DNA from: Polychytrium aggregatum
Taxonomy: Eukaryota; Chytridiomycota; Chytridiomycetes; Polychytriales
Assembly (NCBI RefSeq): GCF_025602895.1
Contig: NW_026516213.1
Location: 744,001 to 808,000 of the forward strand
Direction of reading: 5' to 3'
DNA length: 64,000 bases
A model generated the notes under the pieces. The model was not told the origin of the DNA, made no database searches, and saw only the letters and a list, made by a program, of their open reading frames with translations. Of the stretch, positions 9,574 to 21,734 are shown piece by piece. The position numbers and the translations under genes are program-made. The first letter of the stretch is position 1, and each line of letters begins with the position of its first letter.

Positions 9574-11443
9574 GGTGATGTATGCAGCAGACGGTTCGCA
9601 CGGCAAGGCTCGATCTCACGCTCGGGATGGTGACCACGAGCAGTTTCCAGGGCTGGGTCGAGTGCCCTCGGTGCCGGGCTGGAGAGCGGCGTGGGATATT
9701 AAGCGCTCGGTGGTTGTTCCCACCGGCATCGAGGTCATTTCAAACCAGAAGGGTTCAGGCATTGGCTTCCTGACAGCAGGGCCTGGGAGAGGATGTGGGA
9801 GCAGCCACGACAGTGCTCCGCCGCGCGCTCCGTCAGCGAGGACAGGGTGCCTCTCAGGGTCCTGTCCCCTCTGCGAGCTCCCCGGCTCCGCACACTGTCG
9901 ATGCCGCCACAGATCTGCTCTGGAATTGCGCTGCAGCGCCTCTTGTCTCGTGGCTCGCCCTGCCCATGTCCGTGACCGACTCCTCCAAAGTGTCAGGCGA
10001 CCGTCAGGGGCGACGGCGGACTTGATTTGCTGGGCAAAGGAGTCTTGTTCCCCGGCGGACCACCGTCATCCTCCGACAGCAGGACTCTTGTCGAGAAAGG
10101 GAGTCGATGCGGAGGCAAAGGGGAGGGGGATCGCTGGGGAGGACAGCTGAGCAGGACAGATCCTGGGAGCATCCTCGGGTGCCGCAGACGGACTGTGTGT
10201 GCACATGGATGCCATCGATTGCAGGCACCCCGCCGACGCCGTTGATGGCAAGCACCCCACCCGATCGCGTAGACGAACGGTATTGATCACGAAGATGGAC
10301 AGTGAAGATCGCGTGGGCGATGCAGATCGCATGGGCAACGGAGATCGCATGGGCAATGCAGACCCAACGAGACTGCCTGTTGCACCAGATGGACCGGGCC
10401 CCTTTTGGTTTGGGGCAATCTCTGGATCGACAGCCCAGCCCCGTTGCCCCGCGACAAAGGCTATCTCGGCCCAACAGACGGCGAGCAGCGCGGCCAGCGC
10501 GGCCAGCAGGCAGATCGCCCTGCTATCTCGCAGTGGTACAAGGGGGGGGCTGGGCCTGCCCAATGAGCGGCGGCAGCGCGGCGGCAGCGCGGCGGCGACG
10601 CCCCCACCGCACTCGTCACCGTGACGGCGATCGACGAGGTCTGGGCGACGGGTGGGCGATCGGTGGGCCGAGACCCGCCCAGGCCCGCCGCCCGGACGTG
10701 CCCAGAAGCCCTCCTGCGTCGGCAGCCCCGTCCCGAGGGCGACATATGCTCGCCCGGCTGGCCCGGCGTGTCGCAGGCGGCCTCGGGACGAGCGTTTCCC
10801 GGCCGTCGGGGTCGGCCGAGGGTGGCGGCGACGGCACTGGGCGGCAGGCCACTGTGTCTGTGCGGACACGGATCGAGCCGGCTCGAGCCGCGGCCGGAGC
10901 GCCAGCGCCGCCAGCCAATCAGCGGCGGTGCGTCCGACGAGAACAATCGGCGGGCGGATCTAGTTGCTACTGCTGTTGCTGTGTGGATCTGCCGTTGCTG
11001 TGTGGATCCTGTGGGAGCCAGGTGCATTGCGAGTTGTGCTTAGCGAGGCGGATAACGGAGTTGCACATTACGGAGTTGCGCATTACGAGGTGCAACACCA
11101 ACACCAACACCAACACCAACACAAACATCAACTCCAACATCAACATCAACATCAACTCCAACGTCAACTCCAACTCCGACATCAAGTTCAACTGCAGCCC
11201 CAACTGCACTCCACTCGCAGATCTCGACTCAATCCGACGCAGCACAGACGCAGACACGCGCGGACTCGCCCGCAGACACAGGCCTTGGCCTTATCTCGCA
11301 TCCCTCTCCAGCAAGGCCACAACAATCCCAATCACCAAGCCCGGCCCACCGCGGCCCTCTGGTTGGCTGGCCCGCCCTCGCCCGCATCAGCCTCCGCCCG
11401 CGTCCTCGCAAAAGCAAAAACGCAAAAGCCGTCGCCCCGCCCA
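9574..11443. other. Long GC-rich intergenic region
   Basis: Nearly 1.9 kb between the forkhead gene start and the aldolase promoter. It holds GC-rich DNA with many overlapping open frames that have no recognisable domain. A CAACAC/CAACAT tandem tract lies at about 11093-11180. I find no gene I can support; regulatory DNA of the two flanking genes is the likely content. Confidence 0.5.
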
Positions 11444-11449
11444 TATAAA
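11444..11449 (+). promoter_or_regulatory. TATA box of the aldolase gene
   Basis: TATAAA lies 113 bases before the aldolase ATG, followed by a C/T-rich leader. Spacing and context suit a highly expressed glycolytic gene. Confidence 0.65.
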
Positions 11450-11556
11450 GCCCCGGCCCGCCCCGTCTTCCCTGGCCCTCTGTGACCCGAAAACCCTCCG
11501 CGTCGTCCGTCCTCATCTCCCGCTCCTCTACTAGCCTCTTACGCTTCTTGTCCGCC

Positions 11557-13351
11557 ATGGTCTTCTCTGCTGCCCCCGAAAAGTTCCGCGCTGAGCTCGC
11601 TGCCACCGCCAACGCCATCGCCGCTCCCGGCAAGGGTATCCTCGCTGCCGACGAGTCCACCGGCACCATCGGTATGTATGCTCGTCTGGGCCGGGTTTGT
11701 GGCCGACCAGCGCTATTGCTTCCGGCGCGAGCGGCTCCCATCGACTGTCCTATGTATGACTGCGGCATCTGCGTTTGCGAGAGGGGGCTGATCGCGCTCA
11801 TGTCGAGGATCGCCAACCAAGTCCTGCGATGGCGAGCTGGATCGTGCAGCTTGTCGAGGACAAAGCGGATATTCCGGATTGAAGCCCGCCGCCCCCTATT
11901 CTTTTGTCGCTGTCTCTTTGCTCGCGGCGTCAAACAGTGGGCTTGAACGGATTCCTAACCAGCTCTGCGCATCTCCTATTGAACAGGCAAGCGCTTCGGC
12001 CCCATCGGCGTCGAGAACGTCGAGGAGAACCGCCGTGCATACCGTGAGCTTCTGTTCACCGCCGGTGCTGGTACGTAGTCTGTTGGTACTGTTATCTAGA
12101 TCTCTCGAGCTGGTCGAGTCGAGTCGAGTCGAGTCGACGAAGCGAGTAAAGAACGTTCAGGCTTGCTGACCTGCCTTCCCCGACAAACCCGTCTAGATCT
12201 GCCCAAGTACATCTCCGGTGTCATCCTCTTCGAGGAGACTCTGTACCAGAAGACCGCCAGCGGCAAGCCCTTCGCCGAGCTCCTCCGCGAGCAGGGCATC
12301 CAAGTCGGCATCAAGGTCGACAAGGTAAGCTAGCGATATCTCGCTCGCGTATACTGCACTGCCCTGCGCTGCACCATATTCATTCTCTATCCACGGTCGA
12401 TATGCAAAAACAAGCGCTAACACGGTCATCCGCTTCGCTCTAGGGCACCGTTGAGCTCGCCGGCACCGACGGTGAGACCACCACCCAGGGTCTGGATGGC
12501 ATGAACGAGCGCTGCCAGAAGTACTACGCTGCTGGTGCCCGCTTTGCCAAGTGGTGAGTAGCCAGTGGTCCACATGCTGCCCTGCATGTCACTCGTGTAT
12601 ACTGCTCTTGCGCGCTGTGCCTCTGTGGTCATCAGTGTGGCCACCTTCTGTGTCGACTTGACCTTCTGTGCTGACCTTGGCTGTCCTTGCACATGTCGTC
12701 CTCAGGCGCTGTGTCCTCAAGATCGGCAAGGGCTGCCCCTCCAAGCTCGCCGTCATTGAGAACGCCAACGTCCTCGCCCGCTACGCCTCCATCTGCCAGA
12801 ACAACGGCCTCGTCCCCATCGTCGAGCCCGAGATTCTGATGGATGGTGACCACGACCTCGAGACCGCCATGGTCGCCACCGAGGAGGTCCTCGCCACCGT
12901 CTACAAGGCTCTCCACGACCACAACATCTACCTCGAGGGCACCCTCCTGAAGCCCAACATGGTCTGCCCCGGCCAGGACTGCCAGAAGACCTACACCCCC
13001 GCCGACATTGCCGACGCCACCGTCACCGTTCTCAGCCGCACCGTTCCCCCCGCCGTCCCCGGTGTCACCTTCCTCTCTGGTGGCCAGTCCGAGGAGGCCG
13101 CCACCGTCCATCTCCACGAGATCAACAAGGTCAACCGCCCCCGCCCCTGGTCTCTGACCTTCTCGTATGGCCGTGCCCTCCAGGCCACCGTCATCAAGAC
13201 CTGGGCCGGCAAGCCCGAGAACGTTGCTGCTGCCCAGAGCGCTCTCATGATCCGCGCTCGCGCCAACTCCGAGGCCTGCCTCGGCAAGTACGCCGGCTCT
13301 GCTGCCCACCTCGGTGGCGAGTCCCTGTACGTCAAGGACTACAAGTACTAA
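11557..13351 (+). CDS. Fructose-bisphosphate aldolase, class I
   Basis: Five exons (11557-11671, 11987-12070, 12197-12324, 12444-12553, 12706-13351) give 360 residues, the normal class I length. The enzyme splits fructose-1,6-bisphosphate into two triose phosphates in cytosolic glycolysis through a Schiff base. The class I signature LEGTLLKPN is present with Lys228 as the Schiff-base residue. The N-terminal GILAADES and the C-terminal Tyr (KDYKY end), which takes part in catalysis in the animal enzyme, are also present. The coding sequence is strongly biased to C-ending codons, as expected of an abundant protein. Most studied fungi use an unrelated zinc-dependent class II aldolase, so this gene points to an early-diverging lineage or to acquisition. 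Confidence 0.97.
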
Positions 13352-14354
13352 GTGGCCCTCTCCCCCATCCTTTGCTCTCCGAGTCCTTCCTTCTCCTCAC
13401 TCTAATTCCCTCTCGAGGCGGCCGTCTGTACAGCTCCCCATTGGGCCCCTCTGCTTGATTCTGCTCATTACAACTTTGCTCCGCCTTGCGATCTGCTAAA
13501 AATACATGCGGCGTTTCCAATACGGAGCGAGACATTCAATAGTCACCTGCTATTCATCTCTCGTTGCTGGTGCATGTGAGTGGGTGGGCCTGTCAGTCAG
13601 CGGTGGAATGATGCTCGGTGGAGAGATGATCTGCTGCTGTTCCCCTGGCAGGGCCATCTGCTGGCTGCCAAACTGCCCTGTCGGCCATCTTGCTCTGGTG
13701 CCCTCCCCCCCCCCTTGGACGGCTCCTGATTGACAGCAGTCTCGTTCTCGTGCTCGCCTTTCTGCCTCCGGGCCCCTATACCTTTCCGCTTCCCTTGCTG
13801 TCGGCCTCTTTCTTCTTCGTGCTCTCTCCCTTTCGTTTTCCAACCGGCCCAGTCGCTTCCCCAGCAGCCCATGCCGTCTCCCTCGTCCGCCCACCTGCTC
13901 GTTCTCTGTCGCCTTGGGCTTTTCGTTGGTCCGGCTGGCTCGCGGCGGCTCCGTGTGACACACAAGGCCCCGACGCGCATCGTTTTTGGCAAGCGCGCTT
14001 GGGCGGCCTGGGCGCCCCTCCTCCACCTGGACCTGGGCTTGACGGCGAGCCCGCCTTGCATCGGCTCTCACCACATCGCATCGCATCGCACCGCACCGCA
14101 TCGCATCGCATCCGCTCCCCGCCGCATCCGTCTCCAAACATCGATCACACCGCACCGCACCGCACCAGACCAACCGGAGTAAGCATGACTGGACGGATCC
14201 GCGCTGCATCGCTCTCGTCGGTGTTGCCCCTGGGTGGATGGAAAGGGCAGGAGGTTAGTCCGGCCAGTTGCGGGGAGAGGGAGGCTCGGGAACAGCGGCC
14301 TTGCTCTCGGCTGACACCAGTCATTCACTTGCATCGCCGAAATCTCAAGAAGAA
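13352..14354. other. Intergenic region 3' of aldolase
   Basis: C/T-rich stretch with short CGCAT/CGCAC tandem repeats at about 14078-14165. I see no supported gene; the right part probably contains the leader of the F-BAR gene. Confidence 0.5.
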
Positions 14355-17300
14355 ATGTCGCAGGTAGCTTTTCATACGAGTTCCAAGTCTGCAGGCGCCC
14401 CTGCCCTTCCACTTTGCTTGGGTGCTTGGAGGTCCGACCGCTTCGGCCCAAGATTGGAGTAGTGCCGACCTGCCTGCCCCAAGAACACACCGGTGGCTCG
14501 AGCGACAGCAAGATTGCATGGCTTCATGCCTGCTATATATATCCCACCCATGATCACCGTGCTAACCCACTTGTCCTTGAACTTTTTGCTCTGTGGCTGC
14601 TATGACCGCCGCAGAAACCTCTGAGCAGAGTGACAACCATCCAGCGCCGAAAGAACTTTGCCAACTCGTTCTGGGGCGAGGACGATCGCGGCCTCGAAGT
14701 GCTCATCGGTCGACTGAGACAGGCCAAGCACATTTGCGAGGATGTCGCTTCGATGCTTCGAGAGCGTGCCTCGATCGAGGAAGAGTACGGCAGACGACTG
14801 TCCAAGCTCGCCAAGCTCTTCAACCCTCGCGAGGAAATTGGGTAAGCGGCATGGCCACCCTTCTCCCTTCCCTTCAAAGGAGCCGGGGCTTGATTCTGTC
14901 GTCCAAGAGCAAGCCCAACACCTGTGGCCTGGACGGCGACGGCAGATCGGCTGCATGAATCGTGCCCTGAACGTGCCTGCAATATTCTCTGATCCAATCT
15001 GATCCAATCTGATCCAATCTGATCCAATCTGATCCAATCTGATCCAATCTGGTCTGGTCTGGTCTGGCTCCACAGTACCTTGGGAGCTGCCTTGAGCGTC
15101 TGCCGTGAGGAGCTCGAAAGCACCGCTCGCTCGCACATGAACTTGGCCACCGACATCCGAGCCACGCTCGAAAAGCCCCTCGTGGACTTTATTGCCTCTC
15201 AGAGTGCGATCCGAAAGAACGTAAGCCTCAACGAGCCATGCCATGTGTGCATTGTCTAACCGATCATCTGAACGCCGACCCCCCCCCGCTGGCCGCTTTC
15301 TGCACTCCACTCCCTGACTCTGGCCCGGTCTCAGCACAACAAAACCTGCGAAGCGGATCTCAAATCCAAGACCAACCAGAAGGCGTTGGTGCTCAAGAAC
15401 AAGCAGAGATACGAAGACCGCTGCCAAGAAGTCGCCAACTTGCAACTGCTCGCTGAGCGGCAGGGTGTATTGCCCAAGGAAGCCGAGAAGGTATGTGTGC
15501 AGAGGAGATGAATGGGAGGAGATGGATGGCATTGCGCATGCCGTGCTGTGTGCTGTGCTGTGCTGTATGTCGAATACAGTGGCCCAGCCTTTGCGCCCAT
15601 CCATGTTCTCGAGGCGAGCCTTGTTTCGAGTCGCTCACGTATGTGCTCTGGTCCGACACCTAGGTCCGCGCCAAGCTCGAAAAGGCTCAGTCTCAGCAAA
15701 AGAGCTCTGACAGCGAATACAAGAGCTCGGTGGAGAAACTACACGACATCAGCCGAAAGTGGGAGGATAACTACAGAAAGGCCGGAGTGGTGAGTGTCTC
15801 GGGTGCTGTGCTGCCTATGTCGCAGCGGATGCGCAAACAAGACTCAAACCTCCGCTTGCAATCCACGCCCGTGTCCGCGTCCAATGCCCATCGCTTCAGG
15901 AGTGCCAAAAACTGGAAGAGGACCGCATGGACTTTTTGAGGACGAACCTTTGGAACTATGCAAACATGGTGTCGACTGTCTGCGTAACGGACGATGAGGT
16001 TCGTGGACCAAGTTGCCGGATCCCGTCGCCTCGAGGGCTACTTTCTGCTCGGGCTCTCCTGTGTTGATGGAAATACAACCCTCCCCCGCGGATCCACCTT
16101 CCCACGACGCACATTGACATCGCCCGTTGTGCTTGCAGTCTTGCGAGCGAATCCGACAATCCCTGGAGCAATGCGACATTGAATATGACATTGCCAAGTT
16201 TATTGAATCTAACGAAACCGGATCGGAAATCCCTGGTGAGAACGGGGGGGGGCGGCGGCGGCAATGTAGCTGTCAAATCGACCTGCCCGGGCCGGACCTG
16301 AGATCACGGAGTGCTGGCTGTCCGAGATCACTAACCGCATCTCTCCCCCCCCCTCGCCGCACGCTCTACCCGGCAGTGCCTCTGCAATACACACAATTTT
16401 TCGCCGTCGGCACCATGTCTGGCCGCTCTGCCACCGGCACGCTCCTGTCCAAGATCACACGCTCAAACAGTTCCAACACAGATTTGTCAGCCACGAACCA
16501 GTCCACGATCCAACGCTCAACCACGCTCACTTCATCGCCTGTCACCATGGCAGCCTCGCCGTCGGGAGGGCCCTTCCTTGAACTCACTTTCGACGACGCC
16601 ACCAGAAAGGAAACTCAGAAATCGGTTGCCTCGGAGAGCGAATACACCGGCATTTTCAAGACGCTCTCAAACGAGGATGGCGATGCATCGCTCGCTGCCG
16701 CCTATTTGGCTGCCACTGACGACGATCTGTACAAACCCAAGGTCCGACCGATGAGTGCGGCGATCACCCAGAGCGAAATGTACTATCAGTACGATCCCTA
16801 CGACATTCCAAGCGATATGCCGGTTTTGTTCAACGGTAAGTCAGCCTGTCGGTGCGAATCTCACGGCTGTCCGTATCGCTGTTACCGACCCGGGTGATGG
16901 CGAGGCGAGGCGAGGCGAGGCGAGGCTGGGTTGCGCGCCATCGTCCCGATGCTTTGGGCGGCGCGATGCAAACCTTGAGCTGCGGGTTTAGTCGGGCATG
17001 CACATGTGTATATGTTCAGAGTCGAGCAGGCGTCGCTCCTGAGTTGCAAGTGGGACCGGTGACACCGGGGGCGGAGTGTTGATCGAGAGCGCGTCGTCCA
17101 ACGTGAACATGAATTGGTCTGCCATCTAACCGTCCGTGTTCCCCTACAGTCCGTGCATTGTACAACTACGCATCGCAAGAGTTCGAGGAGCTGACGATCA
17201 AAAAGGGCGACATTATTTCTGTAATTGCAACACACGAAGACGGGTAAGTTTGGTCGATGGCTCTGCGCACATCATCGGGATCGAGGGCTACATCGGTGGC

Positions 17301-17474
17301 CAAGGTGCCAAGGTGCGATATATGGTGCGCCGAGGTAAACCTGTCACAGCGATCCCGTTCTGACACTTCAATGTGTTCATCTTGCCACCCAGATGGTGGG
17401 AGGGTCTCAGCACCGAGAATGGCCGCCGGAAGCGAGGGCTGTTCCCGAGCAATTTCGTGGAGGAAATTAAGTAG
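14355..17474 (+). CDS. F-BAR and SH3 domain protein (Cdc15/Imp2/PSTPIP-like)
   Basis: Ten exons join in phase into 497 residues: 14355-14363, 14615-14841, 15076-15220, 15335-15490, 15664-15789, 15900-15998, 16139-16235, 16377-16835, 17150-17243, 17393-17474. The N-terminal F-BAR/FCH region is clear (NFANSFWGEDDRGLEVL, SIEEEYGRRLSKLAKL). It continues as a helical coiled coil to about residue 290. A Ser/Thr-rich linker follows, then a C-terminal SH3 domain (VRALYNYASQEFEELTI, GWWEGL, GLFPSNFVEEI). Such proteins bind and curve membranes and organise actin at the division site or at endocytic patches. The first exon (ATG TCG CAG only) is inferred from phase: upstream of KPLSRVTTIQ the frame is closed. 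A TATATATA at about 14532 lies within that proposed intron, so the start could differ. Confidence 0.85.
14991..15050. repeat. 10-bp tandem repeat in an F-BAR intron
   Basis: Six perfect copies of GATCCAATCT inside the intron 14842-15075, followed by three GGTCT units just before the acceptor. Confidence 0.95.
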
Positions 17475-18237
17475 ATGCCTCCTGGCAGTGCGTCCGACGT
17501 ATCTCCGAAATTGACAAGCACACTATCTTGCCCGGAAACTGTACGATATTGCTGCAGACCCCGAGCATCGTCACCCTCCTCACTCCTCTCCCTCTCGCTT
17601 CTCGGCTCGCCTTTGCTTTCTTGCCTCTTTGTCTTATCGCTCAAGCCTTCCCTTTCCTCTTCGATTGTCGCCCATTCGACTGCGTGTACTTTTTCACATG
17701 ACACTGGACCTTTGGCCTCATAGAGTGTTGTAGTTTTTCGACAGAGAGATCATCCTCTGCATTTGCCTCAGCGGTGCCGCTCTTTGTCCGTTGTAGTTTG
17801 CATCCAACTCTTGGCTTTGTCGATACGTTATTGTAACATGGGATATGAGTAGCCAGTAGGCTCTCGATACAAGCCAAGAGATCGAGCTGCGGCAACGACG
17901 ACAGCAGCGACGACGGAGAAGCAGACGAGCGACCGAGGACGGCGATGGAATGGTGATGGAATGGTGGTGGAATGGTGGTGGAATGGTGGTGGAATGGTTA
18001 CAGTACGGCAAGAGAGGAGAGGAACCACGGCACAATGAACAGCAGACAAGAAAAACAGAGCGGCATGGGCGGGACTCGGGCGAGAGAGCAAGGGCAGCAG
18101 CGCACAGGAGCAGAATCAAGTGAAGACGAAAGTGCAGGTGAAGATGCAAGAACAAGTGCAGGCGAAAGCAAGAAGAAGCAAGTGAGAAAACAGAAAGCGA
18201 GTGTAAAATAGACACAGGATGGAGGAGACAAAAAGCA

Positions 18238-18309
18238 AGGTCCCACCGAGATTCGAACTCGGGTTATCAGATTCAAAGTCTGATGTGCTAACCGCTACAC
18301 TATGGAACC
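18238..18309 (-). tRNA. tRNA-Gln (TTG), left copy
   Basis: Read on the minus strand: acceptor GGTTCCA pairs with TGGGACC (one G-U pair), anticodon TTG in ACTTTGAAT, T arm GAGTTCGAATC. It is the second gene of a Phe-Gln pair, with 8 bases between the two. Confidence 0.93.
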
Positions 18310-18317
18310 TGCTCATT

Positions 18318-18390
18318 TGCCGCCTCCCGGGATCGAACCGGGTGCCTTAAGATCTTCAGTCTTACGCTCTCCCAGATGAGCTAAGGCGGC
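18318..18390 (-). tRNA. tRNA-Phe (GAA), left copy
   Basis: 73 bases on the minus strand with a perfect acceptor GCCGCCT/AGGCGGC, D arm TAGCTCATCTGGGAGAGC, anticodon GAA in ACTGAAGAT and B box GGTTCGATCCC. First gene of the Phe-Gln pair. Confidence 0.95.
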
Positions 18391-19186
18391 TTGTTGTCCC
18401 CCTTCCCTCCAGCGCATATCTAAACCCAATCACCCATCGCCACGCGCTGTCCGCATTTCTGTGTCTGTGTCTGTGTCCATGCATGTGTCTGTGTCCATGC
18501 ATGTGACTGTGTCCATACCTGTGTGTGTCTGTGTCTGTGTCTGTGTTGCTATCCAGCACCCAGGCACATCCTGTGCTGTCTCTGCTCAGTTGAGGAAGCC
18601 GCCACTTTCGGGTCGCTGGCAGGTCGCTGGCAGGTCGCTGGCAGGTCGCTGGCAGGTCGCTGACAGGTCGCTGGAACCCCTGGCCGATGGCACAGAATGC
18701 AGGCAGAGGGTGAAAACGAAACAGAAGGGTGATGTATTGAAGATCCAGACGAGCCGCGCGGCAAACGCACAGCAATCCTTTCGCAGTCACAGGAAGGATC
18801 GAGCAGATGCAGCAGAATGTTGCAGAAGATACTCATGACTGGTACAGCGCTGCACGCCGTTTCCAGTCTGTGTGCTTCAAAGCTCTGGACATCACGGAGT
18901 GTTTGGGCAACACCTCGTTTCAAGCGGGTCTGGCTCATCCCATTCGTCGATAATACACGTTCAGAGTCGGCTCCAACGGCCGAGGCACTCGAGTGGAAGA
19001 TTCTCAGTAAATCTTGATCTAATCTCGGAACTCAGTGTGGTCACGAATATGGCTTCTTAATTTAAGAAACGAAACCAGTAAATGAACTTTGGCGGAGAAA
19101 CGCAGCCAGAACAGAAGTAGCAATCGCTGGAAGCAAGGATATCACTTGAAGGTCGGCTTTGGCACACATAGCACCACCACAAGCAA

Positions 19187-20867
19187 TCAACGTGGGTGGT
19201 AGTCGTAAACGAACTTGAACTGGTAATAGCTGATCCGACAGCCCTGCGGAAGGTTTGACGCCCAGCATATCTTCCACCGATGGTTGATGCGGTCGCACAT
19301 CTTCTGATACTTTCCAGCAATCCATGACATTCGATCGGTACTTTGGGGATACTTTGATTCCAAATACAAGGACTTGAGAGAAGGGAGCTTCTCGGCCAGT
19401 TTACTGATCTTTCGTACTGATCGAGGGGCATAGAGAATCTCCAGACAGGGATACGATGGAAGCCCATCCAACGACTTCAATTGATAGCACACTGTCAGAT
19501 CAAGGATCTTCAATGAGCTTTGGTTGACACAGAGATCGACCAGCTTCACATAGAGGTTGGTTATGACAAGGTGGCGAAGCTTTGGAGTTCTTGGGAGCTG
19601 GTGTATGATGTTGGTTGGTCTGCGCGAGCAGATCGTGAGCTTGGTGAGGGAGGAGAGCTCCTTAGGGACATCCACAAGATCCTCAACGCTTTCGGGTATA
19701 TTGAATTCGACCAGCTTGGGCATCTCGGGCATTCCTTCAAGCGACGTGAGTCTTCCGTACATGGTTAAATTGAATTCCACCAGCGAGGGCAGTGCCTTCA
19801 GCATGTCTTTCAGGTTCTCAAATTGACCAACAATCGAGAGCTTCACCAATTTGGGCATCTCAGGCATTCCCCTGAGCGACGTCAAGGTACATCGTGCCAG
19901 GTCAAGCTTGGTAAGCGAGGGTAGCTCCTTGGGCATTCCTTCCAGGCTCTTGATGCTGCCGGTGATCAAGAGCGTCTCCACATTGGGCATCTCAGGCATC
20001 CCCCTGAGTGATTTCAAGTCCGAGTGGCTGTATATGGAGAGCCATGTAAGCGAGGGCAGCACATATGGCATGCCTATCAAGCTGGTGAGCACATCGTCGA
20101 CTCGTGAGTTCAGGTACGGATCGTCCCTGGTGATGGTCAGATACCGAATCGAAGGCAGCACCTTGAGCCATCCGGACACTTTCATAAACGACATGTTCTC
20201 GATTCTCAGCGACGTGCTGCTCGCGCTGTCGATCTCTGGGATATCAAAGGGCAGGAGCCTGGACAGGCAGGCGCCTGTGTCCGGGGCCTCGCTGGGTCGA
20301 ATCGTCACTTCGTAGAGCCCAGAGCGGACCTGTATTGGCGACCCTATGTCGAAATCTTCATCTTCGGCAACCTTGATTGTTTCTTCGACTGAGAGCCACT
20401 CGTATGGGCTTGCCGTTCGATTGTCAGGGAAGCGGAATGCTGGGTCTGTTACTTGGCAGTAGCGCCGAACTCGGTTGTAGAGCATAGCATCGCGATAGAC
20501 TTCGTGCCAGAGCCCACTCTCCTTCTCCGACATGAGTGCGCTGGTTGACTGTTGCTGATTTCGGCGAAGTACATAGCAGTAAAGCCCACGCAGCACATTC
20601 AGGCGGTTGATGGAGGGATGGACGCCGTCAAACAGAAACTCGGTCGTGATTTGCAAATCGGGGGACAGGCACACCTCCCAAGTCTTGCTGGTATTGAGGA
20701 TGGCTCGAGTCCGCTTTGAGACTCTGAGGAGCTTTTGCAAACAAGGATGGGCCGGCACTGCGGATGAACGTTTCGTTTGTGACGAGGATAGTGAACAGGT
20801 CAAAACGAGTGAGGCTTGTTTGAACAGCAGGGGATGCTGACGCCACCGTTCCGGCTGAAAACGACAT
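19187..20867 (-). pseudogene. F-box-like leucine-rich-repeat protein with an apparent frameshift
   Basis: The main frame (20803 to 19187) encodes a Leu-rich repeat protein. About ten imperfect repeats of 22-24 residues alternate SLRGMPEMP and LEGMPKELPSL. Upstream, the natural N-terminus (ATG at 20867, TRFDLFTILV) lies in another frame. The frames meet near 20725-20735, at a GCAAAAGCTCC run, where one extra base separates LFAK from LLRVSKRTRAIL. The joined text resembles an F-box entry helix followed by LRRs, i.e. a substrate adaptor of an SCF ubiquitin ligase, but this is inference. No GT-AG intron explains the shift, so the gene is either broken or carries a sequencing error in a homopolymer. 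It is the only gene between the inner inverted arms. Confidence 0.6.
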
Positions 20868-21581
20868 GACCGGCGGCGGGGCGAAGGCTGCTCGAGGCGG
20901 AAGTTGGAGGTGGGAAGTGGAGGCGGAAGTGGATGACAGGAGAAGTCGGAGAGGCGAATGAGATGAGGTCAAGGAGGAAAGGCAAGGACCCGCAGATTTT
21001 CCTTGTGGATTGCCTCGAAGGCAAAGCAGGCGATATCCATGTCACACGGACCAGGGATCCACGTGGAGGGAGATTCCGAATGGATCGATATGGATCGATA
21101 TGGATCTGTCGATTCGCACCAAACGATCCATTATTGGAGTGTCAACGGAATGCACTCGCTGCGAGCCAAGGATGCTGCTCGACTGACACCACCCTGATGC
21201 TGTGCGTTTGCCGCGCGGCTCGTCTGGATCTTCAATACATCACCCTTCTGTTTCGTTTTCACCCTCTGCCTGCATTCTGTGCCATCGGCCAGGGGTTCCA
21301 GCGACCTGTCAGCGACCTGCCAGCGACCTGTCAGCGACCTGCCAGCGACCTGCCAGCGACCCGAAAGTGGCGGCTTCCTCAACTGAGCAGAGACAGCACA
21401 GGATGTGCCTGGGTGCTGGATAGCAACACAGACACAGACACAGACACACACAGGTATGGACACAGTCACATGCATGGACACAGACACATGCATGGACACA
21501 GACACAGACACAGAAATGCGGACAGCGCGTGGCGATGGGTGATTGGGTTTAGATATGCGCTGGAGGGAAGGGGGACAACAA

Positions 21582-21654
21582 GTCGCCTTAGCTCATCTGG
21601 GAGAGCGTAAGACTGAAGATCTTAAGGCACCCGGTTCGATCCCGGGAGGCGGCA
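21582..21654 (+). tRNA. tRNA-Phe (GAA), right copy
   Basis: Same as the left copy except that base 2 is T instead of C (GTCGCCT), turning the second acceptor pair from C-G to a U-G wobble. It is otherwise complete. Confidence 0.92.
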
Positions 21655-21662
21655 AATGAGCA

Positions 21663-21734
21663 GGTTCCATAGTGTAGCGGTTAGCACATCAGACTTTGAA
21701 TCTGATAACCCGAGTTCGAATCTCGGTGGGACCT
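21663..21734 (+). tRNA. tRNA-Gln (TTG), right copy
   Basis: Identical in structure to the left copy. It lies 8 bases after tRNA-Phe and is followed by a T5 run at about 21738 that can terminate polymerase III. Confidence 0.93.

Larger units (their letters stand above)
17890..18774. repeat. Inner inverted duplication, left arm (tRNA-Gln, tRNA-Phe)
   Basis: About 885 bases repeated in inverted orientation, nearly identical, at 21199-22082. It contains GGTGGAATG repeats, a tRNA-Phe/tRNA-Gln pair on the minus strand, a CTGTGT microsatellite and an 11-bp tandem array (GGTCGCTGGCA, about 18611-18675). Between the arms lies only one gene, an LRR ORF. Confidence 0.92.

Noticed and set aside
10066-10869. 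267-residue minus-strand ORF in the GC-rich intergenic region
   Set aside because: Arg/Pro-rich composition typical of random frames in GC-rich DNA, with overlapping ORFs in all frames and no motif.
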